This document shows, piece after piece, positions 1 to 7,005 of a DNA stretch of 25,925 nt. Source of the stretch: Lentisphaerota bacterium (lineage in GTDB: Bacteria > Verrucomicrobiota > Kiritimatiellia > RFP12 > UBA1067); contig SUVZ01000006.1 of NCBI GenBank assembly GCA_015061765.1, forward strand, positions 1 through 25,925. The letters run 5' to 3'. A program made the translations under genes and the position numbers. Under the pieces are notes generated by a model. The model saw only the letters and a program-made list of their open reading frames with translations. It had not been told where the DNA came from and searched no databases. The number at the start of each line of letters is the position of its first letter. Position 1 is the stretch's first letter.

Positions 1-14
1 CCCGTTCAGATTAG

Positions 15-390
15 ATTGTATTTCGCAATTTACATGCGAGTTTCCTGCAGACAAACAGTGCGGGGATGAGTGTTCCGCCGAATTGCATTTCATGATACGC
101 CGCGTGAGTTTCCTGGTCAGAGCACGGATATGCGCCAGTCGCCGCGTATTGCATTTCATTAAGCGTGCGAGTTCCCATGTAAGGGAGGTGCTGACTATAC
201 GGAGTTTTTTTTTGATTGTATTTCATGACGTGAGAGAGCTTCCAGTGGATGGCATGCCCGATGCCGGTGTCAGGGCCGCATTTTCATGATGTGCGGGAGT
301 TCGCAGTCATGGCACGGCCCGGGATGTACATTGTCCATGCCATTTTTCTACATTTCCCGCTGTGCAGGATATTTGCGCCACTGAATCTAT
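15..390 (+). pseudogene. Decayed leucine-rich-repeat array (5' part of the BspA-like gene)
   Basis: No open frame of useful length crosses this stretch, but a degenerate unit recurs: GCATTT, GTATTT or CCATTT lies at about 18, 85, 151, 218, 278, 340 and 406, a spacing of 60-67 bases. The last copy is the intact AF of the first readable LRR_5 repeat in the following gene, whose own AF motifs are spaced 66-72 bases. At 278 the frame reads A-F-S-stop-C-A-G-V-R-S, an LRR_5 unit with TGA where glycine often stands. Spacings that are not multiples of three and several stops indicate indel decay. I infer this is the ruined upstream part of the same surface-protein gene. Confidence 0.55.
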
Positions 391-1784
391 GTGAGCGGCA
401 ACAACGCATTTGCTGAATGCTCGAGCCTGAAGGGGGTATCGCTTCCGTCGAGTGTCATTCGCATGGGGGAGCGCTCGTTCTACCAATGCGAACTTCTCGA
501 AAGCATATCGCTCCCGAATCAGATGACAGAAATAGAGGATGCATTTTTTGTGGCATGCAGTTCGCTTAAAAGCGTAAAACATCCGGCAAATCTTAAGCGC
601 ATAGGTTCATCTGCGTTCAGCTGCTGCGAACTGCTTGAAAAGCTTGAGATCCCGTTCGGCGTGACAAATGTCGGGGAGTACGCATTTGCCTGCTGCAGCG
701 GTCTTTCGTCTGTGCGGATTCCGTCCACCGTGACGGGCATCGGGAAAAACGCTTTCGAACGATGTCCGGCGTTGGCTTCCGTGAGGTTTGTCGGCGATGC
801 GCCGGTTATGGGAAAAGAGCTGTTCACCACTCCTCCTGAGAATGCGCAAGTGACGCTGCCTGCAGAGCTGGAAGGTTGGGCGGGAATCGGCGATACGTGG
901 TACGGCATGATCGTAATCGCGGCAATAGCCGATGGTGGACCGTACAACGAGATGGTAGATGGCGTGACGTGGACATTCACCGTGTCAAATGGAATGGCCA
1001 CGGTGGGCAGCAGAACGTTCGGTTCGCCCTCTATCCCCCGTTCTGTCGCCGGTGATATCGCAATACCTTCCAAACTTGGGAATTGTGAAGTCTTGGCCAT
1101 TGGAGAGTGAGCGTTCCGGTATTGCGACAAATTGACTTCGGTGTCGATTCTGGAAGGGGTGACAAGCATAGGGCTTTCCGCGTTTGAAGGCTGTTCGTCG
1201 CTCAGGACGGCTGTCTTTCCTTCTTCGATGATTGCGGTCGGTGATTATTCGTTTTATAACTGTTCGTCGTTAAAACGCATAACATTCAAGGGAGACGTGC
1301 TTATTTTGGGCGATTACGCGTTTTGCGGCTGCACATCACTTGAATCGGCGACATTCACCGGCAATGAGCCGGCTGTGGGCAAGTATGCGTTCTATTACTG
1401 TCCTGAGACAGCCAAAGTGTTCATTCCTTCGTTTGCATGGGGGTGGGCGGATCCCGGAAATACCTGGAACGGCATGAAGCTATACCGTATCGAATTATCC
1501 GTGGGAATCGGCTATGCGCTGTACCTGCCGGAGTTTACGATCTTCAACCCGGAAGCGTCGGTGAGAATATTCCCGTCGATGCGTACAAAGTTTACGGCGT
1601 TGCGGTTGCGGACAATCTTGCAGATCTGCAGACTGCCAGAGCCGCCGATGCCGCCCGTGCTTCGTGGGACGGCGTTACGCTGACGATTCCGAAACCGGAA
1701 AGCGGGACCGCATTTTTCAAAGTGATTGTCAATACTCATGAGACACCGGTAAGCGGTGCAATCACACCGCCAACTGAAATGTAA
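391..1784 (+). pseudogene. BspA-like leucine-rich-repeat surface protein, broken by a stop and a frameshift
   Basis: The frame from 391 encodes tandem LRR_5 repeats of 22-24 residues with the pattern AFxxCxxLxxVxLPxxVxxIGxxAF, the family of BspA-like cell-surface adhesins. It is interrupted by an in-frame TGA at 1108-1110. The next codons of the same frame continue the repeat exactly (A-F-R-Y-C-D-K-L), so the protein was once continuous. Repeats run to about 1430 and end in the Trp-rich cap common in this family. Near 1545-1563 the sense frame shifts: the C-terminal module ending at 1784, with SWDG and a TIPKP-x-AFFKV-like motif, lies in another frame. Upstream sense sequence is blocked by TGA at 382-384. 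Several independent lesions make a functional product unlikely. I see no signal peptide because the 5' end is lost. Confidence 0.7.
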
Positions 1785-1799
1785 ATGATGATAACGGTT

Positions 1800-1856
1800 G
1801 GGCAATTGCAAAGCCCCTGGATCAGGCTTGCGCCACGGGTGGTTTTACAATTGCCC
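1800..1856. repeat. Inverted repeat with nested hairpin downstream of the LRR pseudogene
   Basis: GGGCAATTG (1800-1808) is perfectly inverted as CAATTGCCC (1848-1856). The 39-base interval holds a second helix, GCAAAGCC pairing with GGCTTGC around one bulged A, followed by a short GCCACGGGTGGT arm. There is no U-tract after it, so it is not a canonical intrinsic terminator. Its role is unknown; it could be a transcript 3' end or a small structured RNA. Confidence 0.4.
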
Positions 1857-1929
1857 CTCCAGACCGTGAAGGTATCGATGTTGAATCCCGATAAAGTGTG
1901 GGAAATCTTCTTGAAGAACTGGTGAAAAA

Positions 1930-1959
1930 TTGACCCGGAAAACAGTCATGTGGTATACT
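1930..1959 (+). promoter_or_regulatory. Sigma70-type promoter of murJ
   Basis: TTGACC at 1930-1935 and TATACT at 1954-1959 are separated by 18 bases. The -10 is preceded by TGG, giving the extended form TGGTATACT that recurs in this window. A start point near 1966 leaves a leader of about 30 bases before the murJ ATG. Confidence 0.65.
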
Positions 1960-1996
1960 GCACCGGTATTTTAAGGAAAGTTGCGATATACCGAGA

Positions 1997-3523
1997 ATGA
2001 ACCGCATATTGAAGAATACGTTTACCGTCGGGGCGTTCACTGCGCTGTCCCGGGTCTTGGGGCTGGTTCGCGAAATGCTTCAGAGCCGCTTCATCGGCGC
2101 AGGTGTGGAGCAGAGTGCGTTCACGCTTGCGTTCGCGCTTCCTAACATGGCGCGCAAGCTTTTCGGAGAAGGGGCGCTGACCGCTGCGTTTGTACCGGTA
2201 TTCAAGGGTGAGGTCGAGGCTCAGGCGATGGACAGCGCGAGACGCCTTGCCAGGTCCGTAATGACGATGGCGATGCTGATGCTTGTGTCGATTGTAGCGG
2301 TCGCCTTAATAGGTCTAGAGGCAGTCGTCCATTTCAGATTTGATTTTGAACTTTCTGACCGGGCGTTGCTCACCATTCGTCTTGTGAAGACGCTCATCCC
2401 GTACATGATTTTCATATGCGGTGCGGCGTTCGGCATGGGTGTGTTGAACGCGATGGGGCGCTTCAAGGCGTCAAGCGCGATGCCGTGTCTGCTCAATGTG
2501 TTCTGGATAGGAATCCTTCTTTGGATATGCTTCCATCCCGAATTGGAACTTGATCAGCGCATCCACCGTGTTGCGATGGCGATTCTTGTGGCGGGTGCGT
2601 TCCAGATGGCTTTCATGCTCTGGTGCATGCACCGCGCAGGTGTCACTCCAGGTGTCACATTCAATGGCTGGCGCGACACGAAGGTGCGTCTTGTATGGAA
2701 AAACACCGCAATTGCCGCCATGGGAGCAGGAGCGGTTCAGATAAATTATATGCTTGATCAGGTTCTAGGGCAGCTCGCCGCGCCATGGGCGGCAGGCGTG
2801 ATTGGCTACGCCGAACGCCTGATGGACCTTCCTCTTGGCGTCATCGGCGTTGCCTTCGGCACTGTTCTGCTGCCGACGTTTGCCGGTTTCTTTTCGAAGG
2901 GCGATGTTGAAGGGGCGAGAGAGGCATTTGTTTCGTCATCCGGACAGATGCTTTTTGTGATGGTGCCTGCAGCTGTCGGCTTGGGTGTGCTGGCCGGTGA
3001 TGTTACAACCGTGATCTATCGGGGCGGCGCATTCGATGATTTGGCTGTTGTGCGCGTTTCCAGGGCTGTAGCGGTGTATGCTGTTGGACTGGGATTCTTT
3101 GGACTCCATAAGTCGCTCGTTCCGTGGTTTCAGGCGCAGAACGATATGAAGACACCGTTGCGCGTTTCTGTATGGACGGTCTGCTTGAATGCGGCATTGA
3201 ACGTTATGGCGGTATTCTGCCTTCCGGTAGAATGGCGGCATGTGGGGCTTGCAGCATCGACGGTGCTCTGCTCTGGATGCGGCATTGTGTTTCTCATTGA
3301 GGCCGCACGACGCCGGAATGGTTCGCTTGGAATGCGTAGGCTGGTGGTGCCGGTCGCAAAGATGCTGACCGGTTCGGTATTGATGTCGGCTGCAATCCTT
3401 CTGCTGAAACGATTCGTTTATCTGCCGCCGTTGTTTCTGTTGGCGGCCTCCATCGCGGTTGGCGGTGCGGTGTATTTCATATCCATGGCGGCGATGGGGA
3501 TGAAGTGGAACCGCCGCCGTTAG
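1997..3523 (+). CDS. murJ: Lipid II flippase MurJ
   Basis: This 508-residue polytopic inner-membrane protein of the MOP exporter superfamily flips the peptidoglycan precursor lipid II to the outer face of the membrane. The N-terminus shows the MurJ signature SRVLGLVRE followed by LPNMARKLFGEGA and AFVPVF, and hydrophobic segments cover the whole length, as expected for about 14 helices. By alignment to E. coli MurJ from memory, Arg18, Arg24 and Arg52 are kept as Arg19, Arg25 and Arg53, but the position of Asp39 holds Ser40. The ATG at 1997 gives the family N-terminus. The ribosome-binding site is weak, with AAGGAAAG about 16 bases upstream. The gene stands alone behind its own promoter, with no cell-wall genes beside it. 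Confidence 0.93.
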   Translation: MNRILKNTFTVGAFTALSRVLGLVREMLQSRFIGAGVEQSAFTLAFALPNMARKLFGEGALTAAFVPVFKGEVEAQAMDSARRLARSVMTMAMLMLVSIVAVALIGLEAVVHFRFDFELSDRALLTIRLVKTLIPYMIFICGAAFGMGVLNAMGRFKASSAMPCLLNVFWIGILLWICFHPELELDQRIHRVAMAILVAGAFQMAFMLWCMHRAGVTPGVTFNGWRDTKVRLVWKNTAIAAMGAGAVQINYMLDQVLGQLAAPWAAGVIGYAERLMDLPLGVIGVAFGTVLLPTFAGFFSKGDVEGAREAFVSSSGQMLFVMVPAAVGLGVLAGDVTTVIYRGGAFDDLAVVRVSRAVAVYAVGLGFFGLHKSLVPWFQAQNDMKTPLRVSVWTVCLNAALNVMAVFCLPVEWRHVGLAASTVLCSGCGIVFLIEAARRRNGSLGMRRLVVPVAKMLTGSVLMSAAILLLKRFVYLPPLFLLAASIAVGGAVYFISMAAMGMKWNRRR

Positions 3524-3570
3524 GGATGGGTGGGAATGCGATAGCATTTTAGGATATCTTTTGTCGGTGA

Positions 3571-3599
3571 TTGTTTTGAAATGCGCAATCGTGTATAAT
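3571..3599 (+). promoter_or_regulatory. Promoter of the CcdA-thioredoxin gene
   Basis: TTGTTT (3571-3576) and a perfect TATAAT (3594-3599) are 17 bases apart. Unlike most promoters here it lacks a TGN extension and has a recognisable -35. AGGAGGTG at 3621-3628 is a strong Shine-Dalgarno four bases before the ATG at 3633. Confidence 0.65.
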
Positions 3600-3632
3600 G
3601 TTGCCCGTAATAAGTAAAATAGGAGGTGTCTC

Positions 3633-4685
3633 ATGAATGTCCTGCTCACATTTACGGAAGGGGTGATTTCTTTTATTTCCCCCTGTATGCTTCCGTTGCT
3701 TCCGGTATACGCTACGTACTTTGCCGCCGGTGACGTCGGCAAAGGCAAAATGTTCGCCCGTGCATTTGCGTTCATGCTTGGATTTACGGTTGTATTCGTT
3801 GCGCTAGGAGTTTTTGCGGGGACACTTGGAGCTGCTTTGGCTGCGCATAGAACAGCCGTCAACGTGGTGTGCGGAATCATAGTGTTTGCATTTGGACTTG
3901 GCTATCTCGGCTTGTTTCGTCTGCCGTTTTCCGGAATGAAGAGCGGGCGAACGCCTAATGGCGTTGTTTCGGCATTCATTTTCGGTCTCATCTACTCGGT
4001 GAGCCTCACCCCGTGCGTAGGAGCTTTTCTTGGTGCTGCACTCATGCAGGCCGCCTCGGAGGGAGGAGCACTGCAGGGCGCCGTGCTCCTTCTTGCGTAT
4101 TCGCTTGGGCTTGGTGTTCCTTTCGTGGTGTCGGCCGCGCTTCTGGGATGCTTTCAGACTGCTTTCGGATTCATAAAAAGACGCTACAACATCATCAATC
4201 CGATATGTGGAGCGTTGCTTATGGCGTTCGGGGCATGGATGATCGCCGGACCGTGGGTGAAAGCAGTTGCGGCGGAGAATGCCGGTTCGGATGCGGTTCA
4301 AAAGGCCGCAGAGGTATCTACACAGGAAAATGCGACAATATTAAAACCAAAAGACAACACGAAGGAGAAGAAAATGGAAATAGAACTGACTTCGGCAAAT
4401 TTCGAGGCAGAGGTCTTGAAATCCGATAAGCCTGTACTCGTGGATTTCTGGGCGCCGTGGTGCGGACCATGCCGCATGCTTGCTCCAATTCTGGAGCAGA
4501 TTGCGGTGGAGAAGGCCGATGTGCTGAAAGTCGGCAAGGTGAATGTTGATGAGGCAGCCGATCTTGCCGCCAAGTATGGCATCAGCAGCATTCCAGCACT
4601 CTTTCTCTTCAAGGACGGCAAGGTGGCGGCGCAGGCTGTCGGTTTCATGCAAAAGGCCGACCTTGAGAGGTTTGCGGCGCAGTAA
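3633..4685 (+). CDS. CcdA/DsbD-like transmembrane thiol reductase fused to thioredoxin
   Basis: Residues 1-215 form a CcdA-type membrane domain of about six helices with its two redox cysteines in [11 protein letters not shown] and [11 protein letters not shown]. This family carries electrons from cytosolic thioredoxin across the membrane for cytochrome c maturation or disulfide reduction. A charged linker (about 216-247) leads to a complete thioredoxin domain with the WCGPC active site and the cis-proline segment SIPALF. The reading frame is continuous. However, AAGGAG (4362-4367) lies six bases before an in-frame ATG at 4374, exactly where free thioredoxin would begin, so a separate 103-residue thioredoxin is probably also made. 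Which side of the membrane the fused domain faces cannot be read from sequence. No cytochrome c genes are nearby. Confidence 0.88.
   Translation: MNVLLTFTEGVISFISPCMLPLLPVYATYFAAGDVGKGKMFARAFAFMLGFTVVFVALGVFAGTLGAALAAHRTAVNVVCGIIVFAFGLGYLGLFRLPFSGMKSGRTPNGVVSAFIFGLIYSVSLTPCVGAFLGAALMQAASEGGALQGAVLLLAYSLGLGVPFVVSAALLGCFQTAFGFIKRRYNIINPICGALLMAFGAWMIAGPWVKAVAAENAGSDAVQKAAEVSTQENATILKPKDNTKEKKMEIELTSANFEAEVLKSDKPVLVDFWAPWCGPCRMLAPILEQIAVEKADVLKVGKVNVDEAADLAAKYGISSIPALFLFKDGKVAAQAVGFMQKADLERFAAQ
4362..4376 (+). promoter_or_regulatory. trxA: Internal ribosome-binding site and start for free thioredoxin
   Basis: The sequence AAGGAG at 4362-4367 followed six bases later by ATG (4374-4376) sits in frame inside the CcdA-thioredoxin gene, at the domain boundary. 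Initiation here would give a 103-residue soluble thioredoxin (4374-4685) starting M-E-I-E-L-T, a normal length and N-terminus for the family. This suggests either ancestral separate genes that lost the ccdA stop codon, or deliberate dual output. Confidence 0.6.
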
Positions 4686-4746
4686 TGAGCACCGAACCGG
4701 ACTTCATGGGGGCTCTTGACGTAGCCTCCCTGCGTGCGTGCGGTCT

Positions 4747-5922
4747 CTATTGTTGAAGTTTGCCCGTATTGCGGAGAAATGCGGACAGACGTTCGGCGGC
4801 GGCATGTATCTTCTCGAGTGAGGTTGCATAGCTCATGCGCACAAAGCCTTCTCCGCATGCACCGAATGCAGATCCGGGGACGCAGGCGACATCCTGCTCC
4901 TCTAGAAGCCGCAGGCAGAATTCCTCGTCCTTGAGGCCAGTTTTGGAAATGTCCGCGAATACATAGAACGCACCCTTTGGAAGGATGGTTTTCAATCCCA
5001 TCCTGTTGAGTGCGGCCACAAGAAAGTCACGGCGGCGTTTATATTCTGCCCTCATGCGTGCAACATCTACGTCCCCGTTGTCCATAGCCTCGGCACCTGC
5101 CGCCTGGCTGAGCGTCGGTGCGCTCATGATGCCGTATTGATGGATCTTCATCATTGTGCCGATCAGCGGCGCGGGACCGCATGCATAGCCGAGACGGAAC
5201 CCGGTCATTGCCCAGCTCTTTGAAAACCCGTTCAGAAGGATGAGATTGTCCTTGAGTTCCGGAAATGACGCAAAGCTTGCGGGCTTTCGGTCGTATACGA
5301 GTTCTGAGTACACCTCATCAGACAAGAGGAGAATATCGTGCTTTAGGACGAAGTTGGCAATGTCCTTCATGTCTTGAAGCGAGAGTGCCGCGCCTGTGGG
5401 GTTGCACGGAAAATTTATGAGAAGTGCTTTCGTCTTCGGCGTTATGATTTTCTCGAGTGACTTAACTGTGAGTCTGAATCCGTCGCGCGCATAGGTTTCG
5501 ACGCATACCGGGACGCCATGTGCCATGCGGATCGTGGGTGCATAGGAGACAAAGCACGGTTCATGGTAGATTATCTCGTCTTCTGGTTCGGTGATTGCAC
5601 GGATCGCAAGATCTATAGCCTCGGATACGCCAACCGTTACAAGCGCTTCGTTCTCCCATGCGAAGGATGCCTTGAACCGCCGCTTCAGATAGCGGCATAT
5701 CGCCTTACGCAGTTCAGGGGTGCCAAGGTTTGAGGTGTAGTGCGTGCCGCCGTCCTCAAGACAGGTTACCGCCGCTCGCGATATATGCCAGGGGGTGTCA
5801 AAGTCCGGTTCGCCAACACCAAGCGATATGACATCCTTGCGCTGTGCGACGATATCGAAGAATTTGCGAATACCGCTTCTCGGCAGTTCCGCAATGTGTC
5901 TGGCTGTAAAATCGCGAGCCAT
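4747..5922 (-). CDS. Class I/II pyridoxal-phosphate aminotransferase
   Basis: This 391-residue fold-type I aminotransferase is of the aspartate-aminotransferase-like kind (subgroup I gamma, MalY/PatA-like). It has the N-terminal SLGVGEPDFDTP motif, NFPCNPTG at about 170-177, Asp202 and Tyr205 in SDEVY, and the PLP-binding Lys235 in GFSKSWAMTGFRLGY. The substrate cannot be told from sequence; aromatic or branched amino acids and alanine are possible. The start ATG shares one base with the stop of the preceding RAM-domain gene (TGATG), indicating translational coupling. It converges with the CcdA-thioredoxin gene. Confidence 0.9.
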   Translation of the reverse strand: MARDFTARHIAELPRSGIRKFFDIVAQRKDVISLGVGEPDFDTPWHISRAAVTCLEDGGTHYTSNLGTPELRKAICRYLKRRFKASFAWENEALVTVGVSEAIDLAIRAITEPEDEIIYHEPCFVSYAPTIRMAHGVPVCVETYARDGFRLTVKSLEKIITPKTKALLINFPCNPTGAALSLQDMKDIANFVLKHDILLLSDEVYSELVYDRKPASFASFPELKDNLILLNGFSKSWAMTGFRLGYACGPAPLIGTMMKIHQYGIMSAPTLSQAAGAEAMDNGDVDVARMRAEYKRRRDFLVAALNRMGLKTILPKGAFYVFADISKTGLKDEEFCLRLLEEQDVACVPGSAFGACGEGFVRMSYATSLEKIHAAAERLSAFLRNTGKLQQ

Positions 5923-6245
5923 CAGACCACCGGGAGACGCTTGTCTTCCTCAAAGGCGTATTCTCCGTTCGCCTTGTACGTCTTGAGCATGAAATGCGTG
6001 GAGGTGGAGAGTACTCCATCGATCGTGGAGAGCTCGGACGAGACGAACTCGGCTACATCCTGAAGCGAGTCTCCGCTCGCGAATACGAGGAGGTCATACG
6101 CGCCGCTCATGAGAAAACAGGCATCGACCTGTGCGTATTTCGAAACCTTGCTCGCGATTTTCCCGAATCCGATGTTGCGCTGAGGGGTGATCTTGAGTTC
6201 GATCACCGCACGGACGTTTCTTGTTATGGAGTTTTTCTTCTTCAT
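5922..6245 (-). CDS. Stand-alone RAM (Lrp/AsnC ligand-binding) domain protein
   Basis: This 107-residue protein matches only the effector-binding half of Lrp/AsnC regulators. The RAM core includes AVIELKITPQRNIGFGKIA, LMSGAYDLLVF and STIDGVLSTSTHFMLKTYK. The N-terminal helix-turn-helix of full-length Lrp proteins (about 160 residues) is absent, and the upstream sequence does not encode one. I chose ATG at 6245 because an AAGGTGG sequence lies five bases upstream of it; a GTG at 6254 would sit on that site. Its stop overlaps the aminotransferase start by one base. It may sense an amino acid and act by protein contact, or pair with an Lrp elsewhere; that is inference. Confidence 0.82.
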   Translation of the reverse strand: MKKKNSITRNVRAVIELKITPQRNIGFGKIASKVSKYAQVDACFLMSGAYDLLVFASGDSLQDVAEFVSSELSTIDGVLSTSTHFMLKTYKANGEYAFEEDKRLPVV

Positions 6246-6275
6246 CCTCACCACCTTCTCTGAATATTGCGGATA

Positions 6276-6284
6276 ATTATACCA
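6276..6284 (-). promoter_or_regulatory. Extended -10 promoter of the RAM-aminotransferase operon
   Basis: Read on the minus strand this is TGGTATAAT, a perfect extended -10. No convincing -35 lies 16-18 bases upstream. The predicted start leaves a leader of about 24 bases before the ATG at 6245. Confidence 0.6.
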
Positions 6285-6472
6285 TACTTCGTGAAACTTT
6301 CGTTGTCATGGTATGGTGTGGTCTGTAGATTCCGCATCTTGGGCTGGACATATCTTGTCTTCGTTTATTGCGGCGATCGAGTGCGGGCCCTCTAATGTGC
6401 GGCGGCAAAGAGTGCAGCGCTGAAGGAGACCCCGGTTCCAACGTGTTTCCTGAAGGGGTGAACGGGATTTAC

Positions 6473-6952
6473 TCACGGCAGGCGCGGCAGAGTGAGCCGA
6501 TGTGGTCGGATGCGTTTCGTACCGTCGGCAGTTTCTTCCGCCCATGCGTTCAGGCATTCGCATATCCGCAGAAGTGTGCGCTCGCGTTTCAAACCGTCCA
6601 GCGCGCAGCCCCATACTGTGATGATGTTCCAGCCCGCATCCTGCCAGGATTTCTCGTTTCGCCTGTCGCGCTTGACATTTTTGGACCATTTCTCCATCCA
6701 GAACTTGACGTTGCTTCTCGGCATTGTAGAGTCTGCGCATCCGTGACGGTGCCAAAAGCATCCGCGCACATCGATGATTGTTCGGGCCTTCGGGACGACG
6801 ATGTCCGGCTTGCCCAGAAAGCGTTTGTCGCAGACCCTGAACCGCCAACCGGCGGCAAAGATGCGTTGTCGCACCAGAATTTCGGGCGTGGTGTCCCTGC
6901 CTCTGATCCGACTCATTATCCTGCTTCTCTGCTCTGGGGTTATCCTGTCCAC
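6473..6952 (-). CDS. vsr: Very short patch repair endonuclease Vsr
   Basis: At 159 residues it has the usual Vsr length. Vsr nicks beside T:G mismatches that arise by deamination of 5-methylcytosine. The N-terminal MSRIRGRDTTPEILVRQ contains Glu24, and FLGKPDIVV contains the catalytic Asp50 (E. coli Asp51). The zinc ligands Cys65, His70, Cys72 and Cys116 and the intercalating Phe66-Trp67 are present, as is His68 (E. coli His69). The position equivalent to E. coli His64 is Arg63. The only start in frame with the MDRITPEQRS N-terminus is GTG at 6952, 12 bases past its -10 element. No cytosine methyltransferase is visible in the window, so this copy is an orphan. Confidence 0.92.
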   Translation of the reverse strand: MDRITPEQRSRIMSRIRGRDTTPEILVRQRIFAAGWRFRVCDKRFLGKPDIVVPKARTIIDVRGCFWHRHGCADSTMPRSNVKFWMEKWSKNVKRDRRNEKSWQDAGWNIITVWGCALDGLKRERTLLRICECLNAWAEETADGTKRIRPHRLTLPRLP

Positions 6953-6963
6953 AATTACCGCAG

Positions 6964-6972
6964 ATTATACCA
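6964..6972 (-). promoter_or_regulatory. Extended -10 promoter of vsr
   Basis: Minus-strand TGGTATAAT ends at 6964, and the vsr GTG begins at 6952. A transcript starting about seven bases past the -10 would carry a leader of only about five bases. It faces the manC promoter, 18 bases away. Confidence 0.6.
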
Positions 6973-6990
6973 TAGTGATTCTCTGCGTTG

Positions 6991-6999
6991 TGGTATAAT
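6991..6999 (+). promoter_or_regulatory. Extended -10 promoter of manC, predicted leaderless
   Basis: TGGTATAAT ends at 6999 and the manC ATG is at 7006-7008, so the predicted transcription start coincides with the start codon. There is no room for a Shine-Dalgarno sequence between them. Together with the vsr element it forms a 36-base inverted arrangement, 6964-6999. Confidence 0.65.
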
Positions 7000-7005
7000 G
7001 TCGGC

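Noticed and set aside
287..1110. TGA codons at 287 and 1108 standing where glycine occurs in LRR repeats, suggesting UGA recoded as glycine
   Set aside because: Many clean genes here end in TGA, including overlapping TGATG and ATGA junctions that only work if TGA is a stop. Other lesions in the same gene show ordinary decay.
1800..1856. Possible c-di-GMP (GEMM) riboswitch, because GCAAAGCC and GCCACGGGT occur
   Set aside because: The motifs are in the wrong order and spacing, the GAAA tetraloop receptor is absent, and the element lies before the murJ promoter rather than in a leader.
3537..3553. Short AATGC/GCATT hairpin after murJ as a terminator
   Set aside because: The stem is only five pairs and no T-tract of useful length follows.
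4708..4729. GGGGGCT/AGCCTCC hairpin between the converging ccdA-trx and aminotransferase genes
   Set aside because: It is a seven-pair stem in a plausible place, but no T-tract exists on either strand, so I do not call a terminator.
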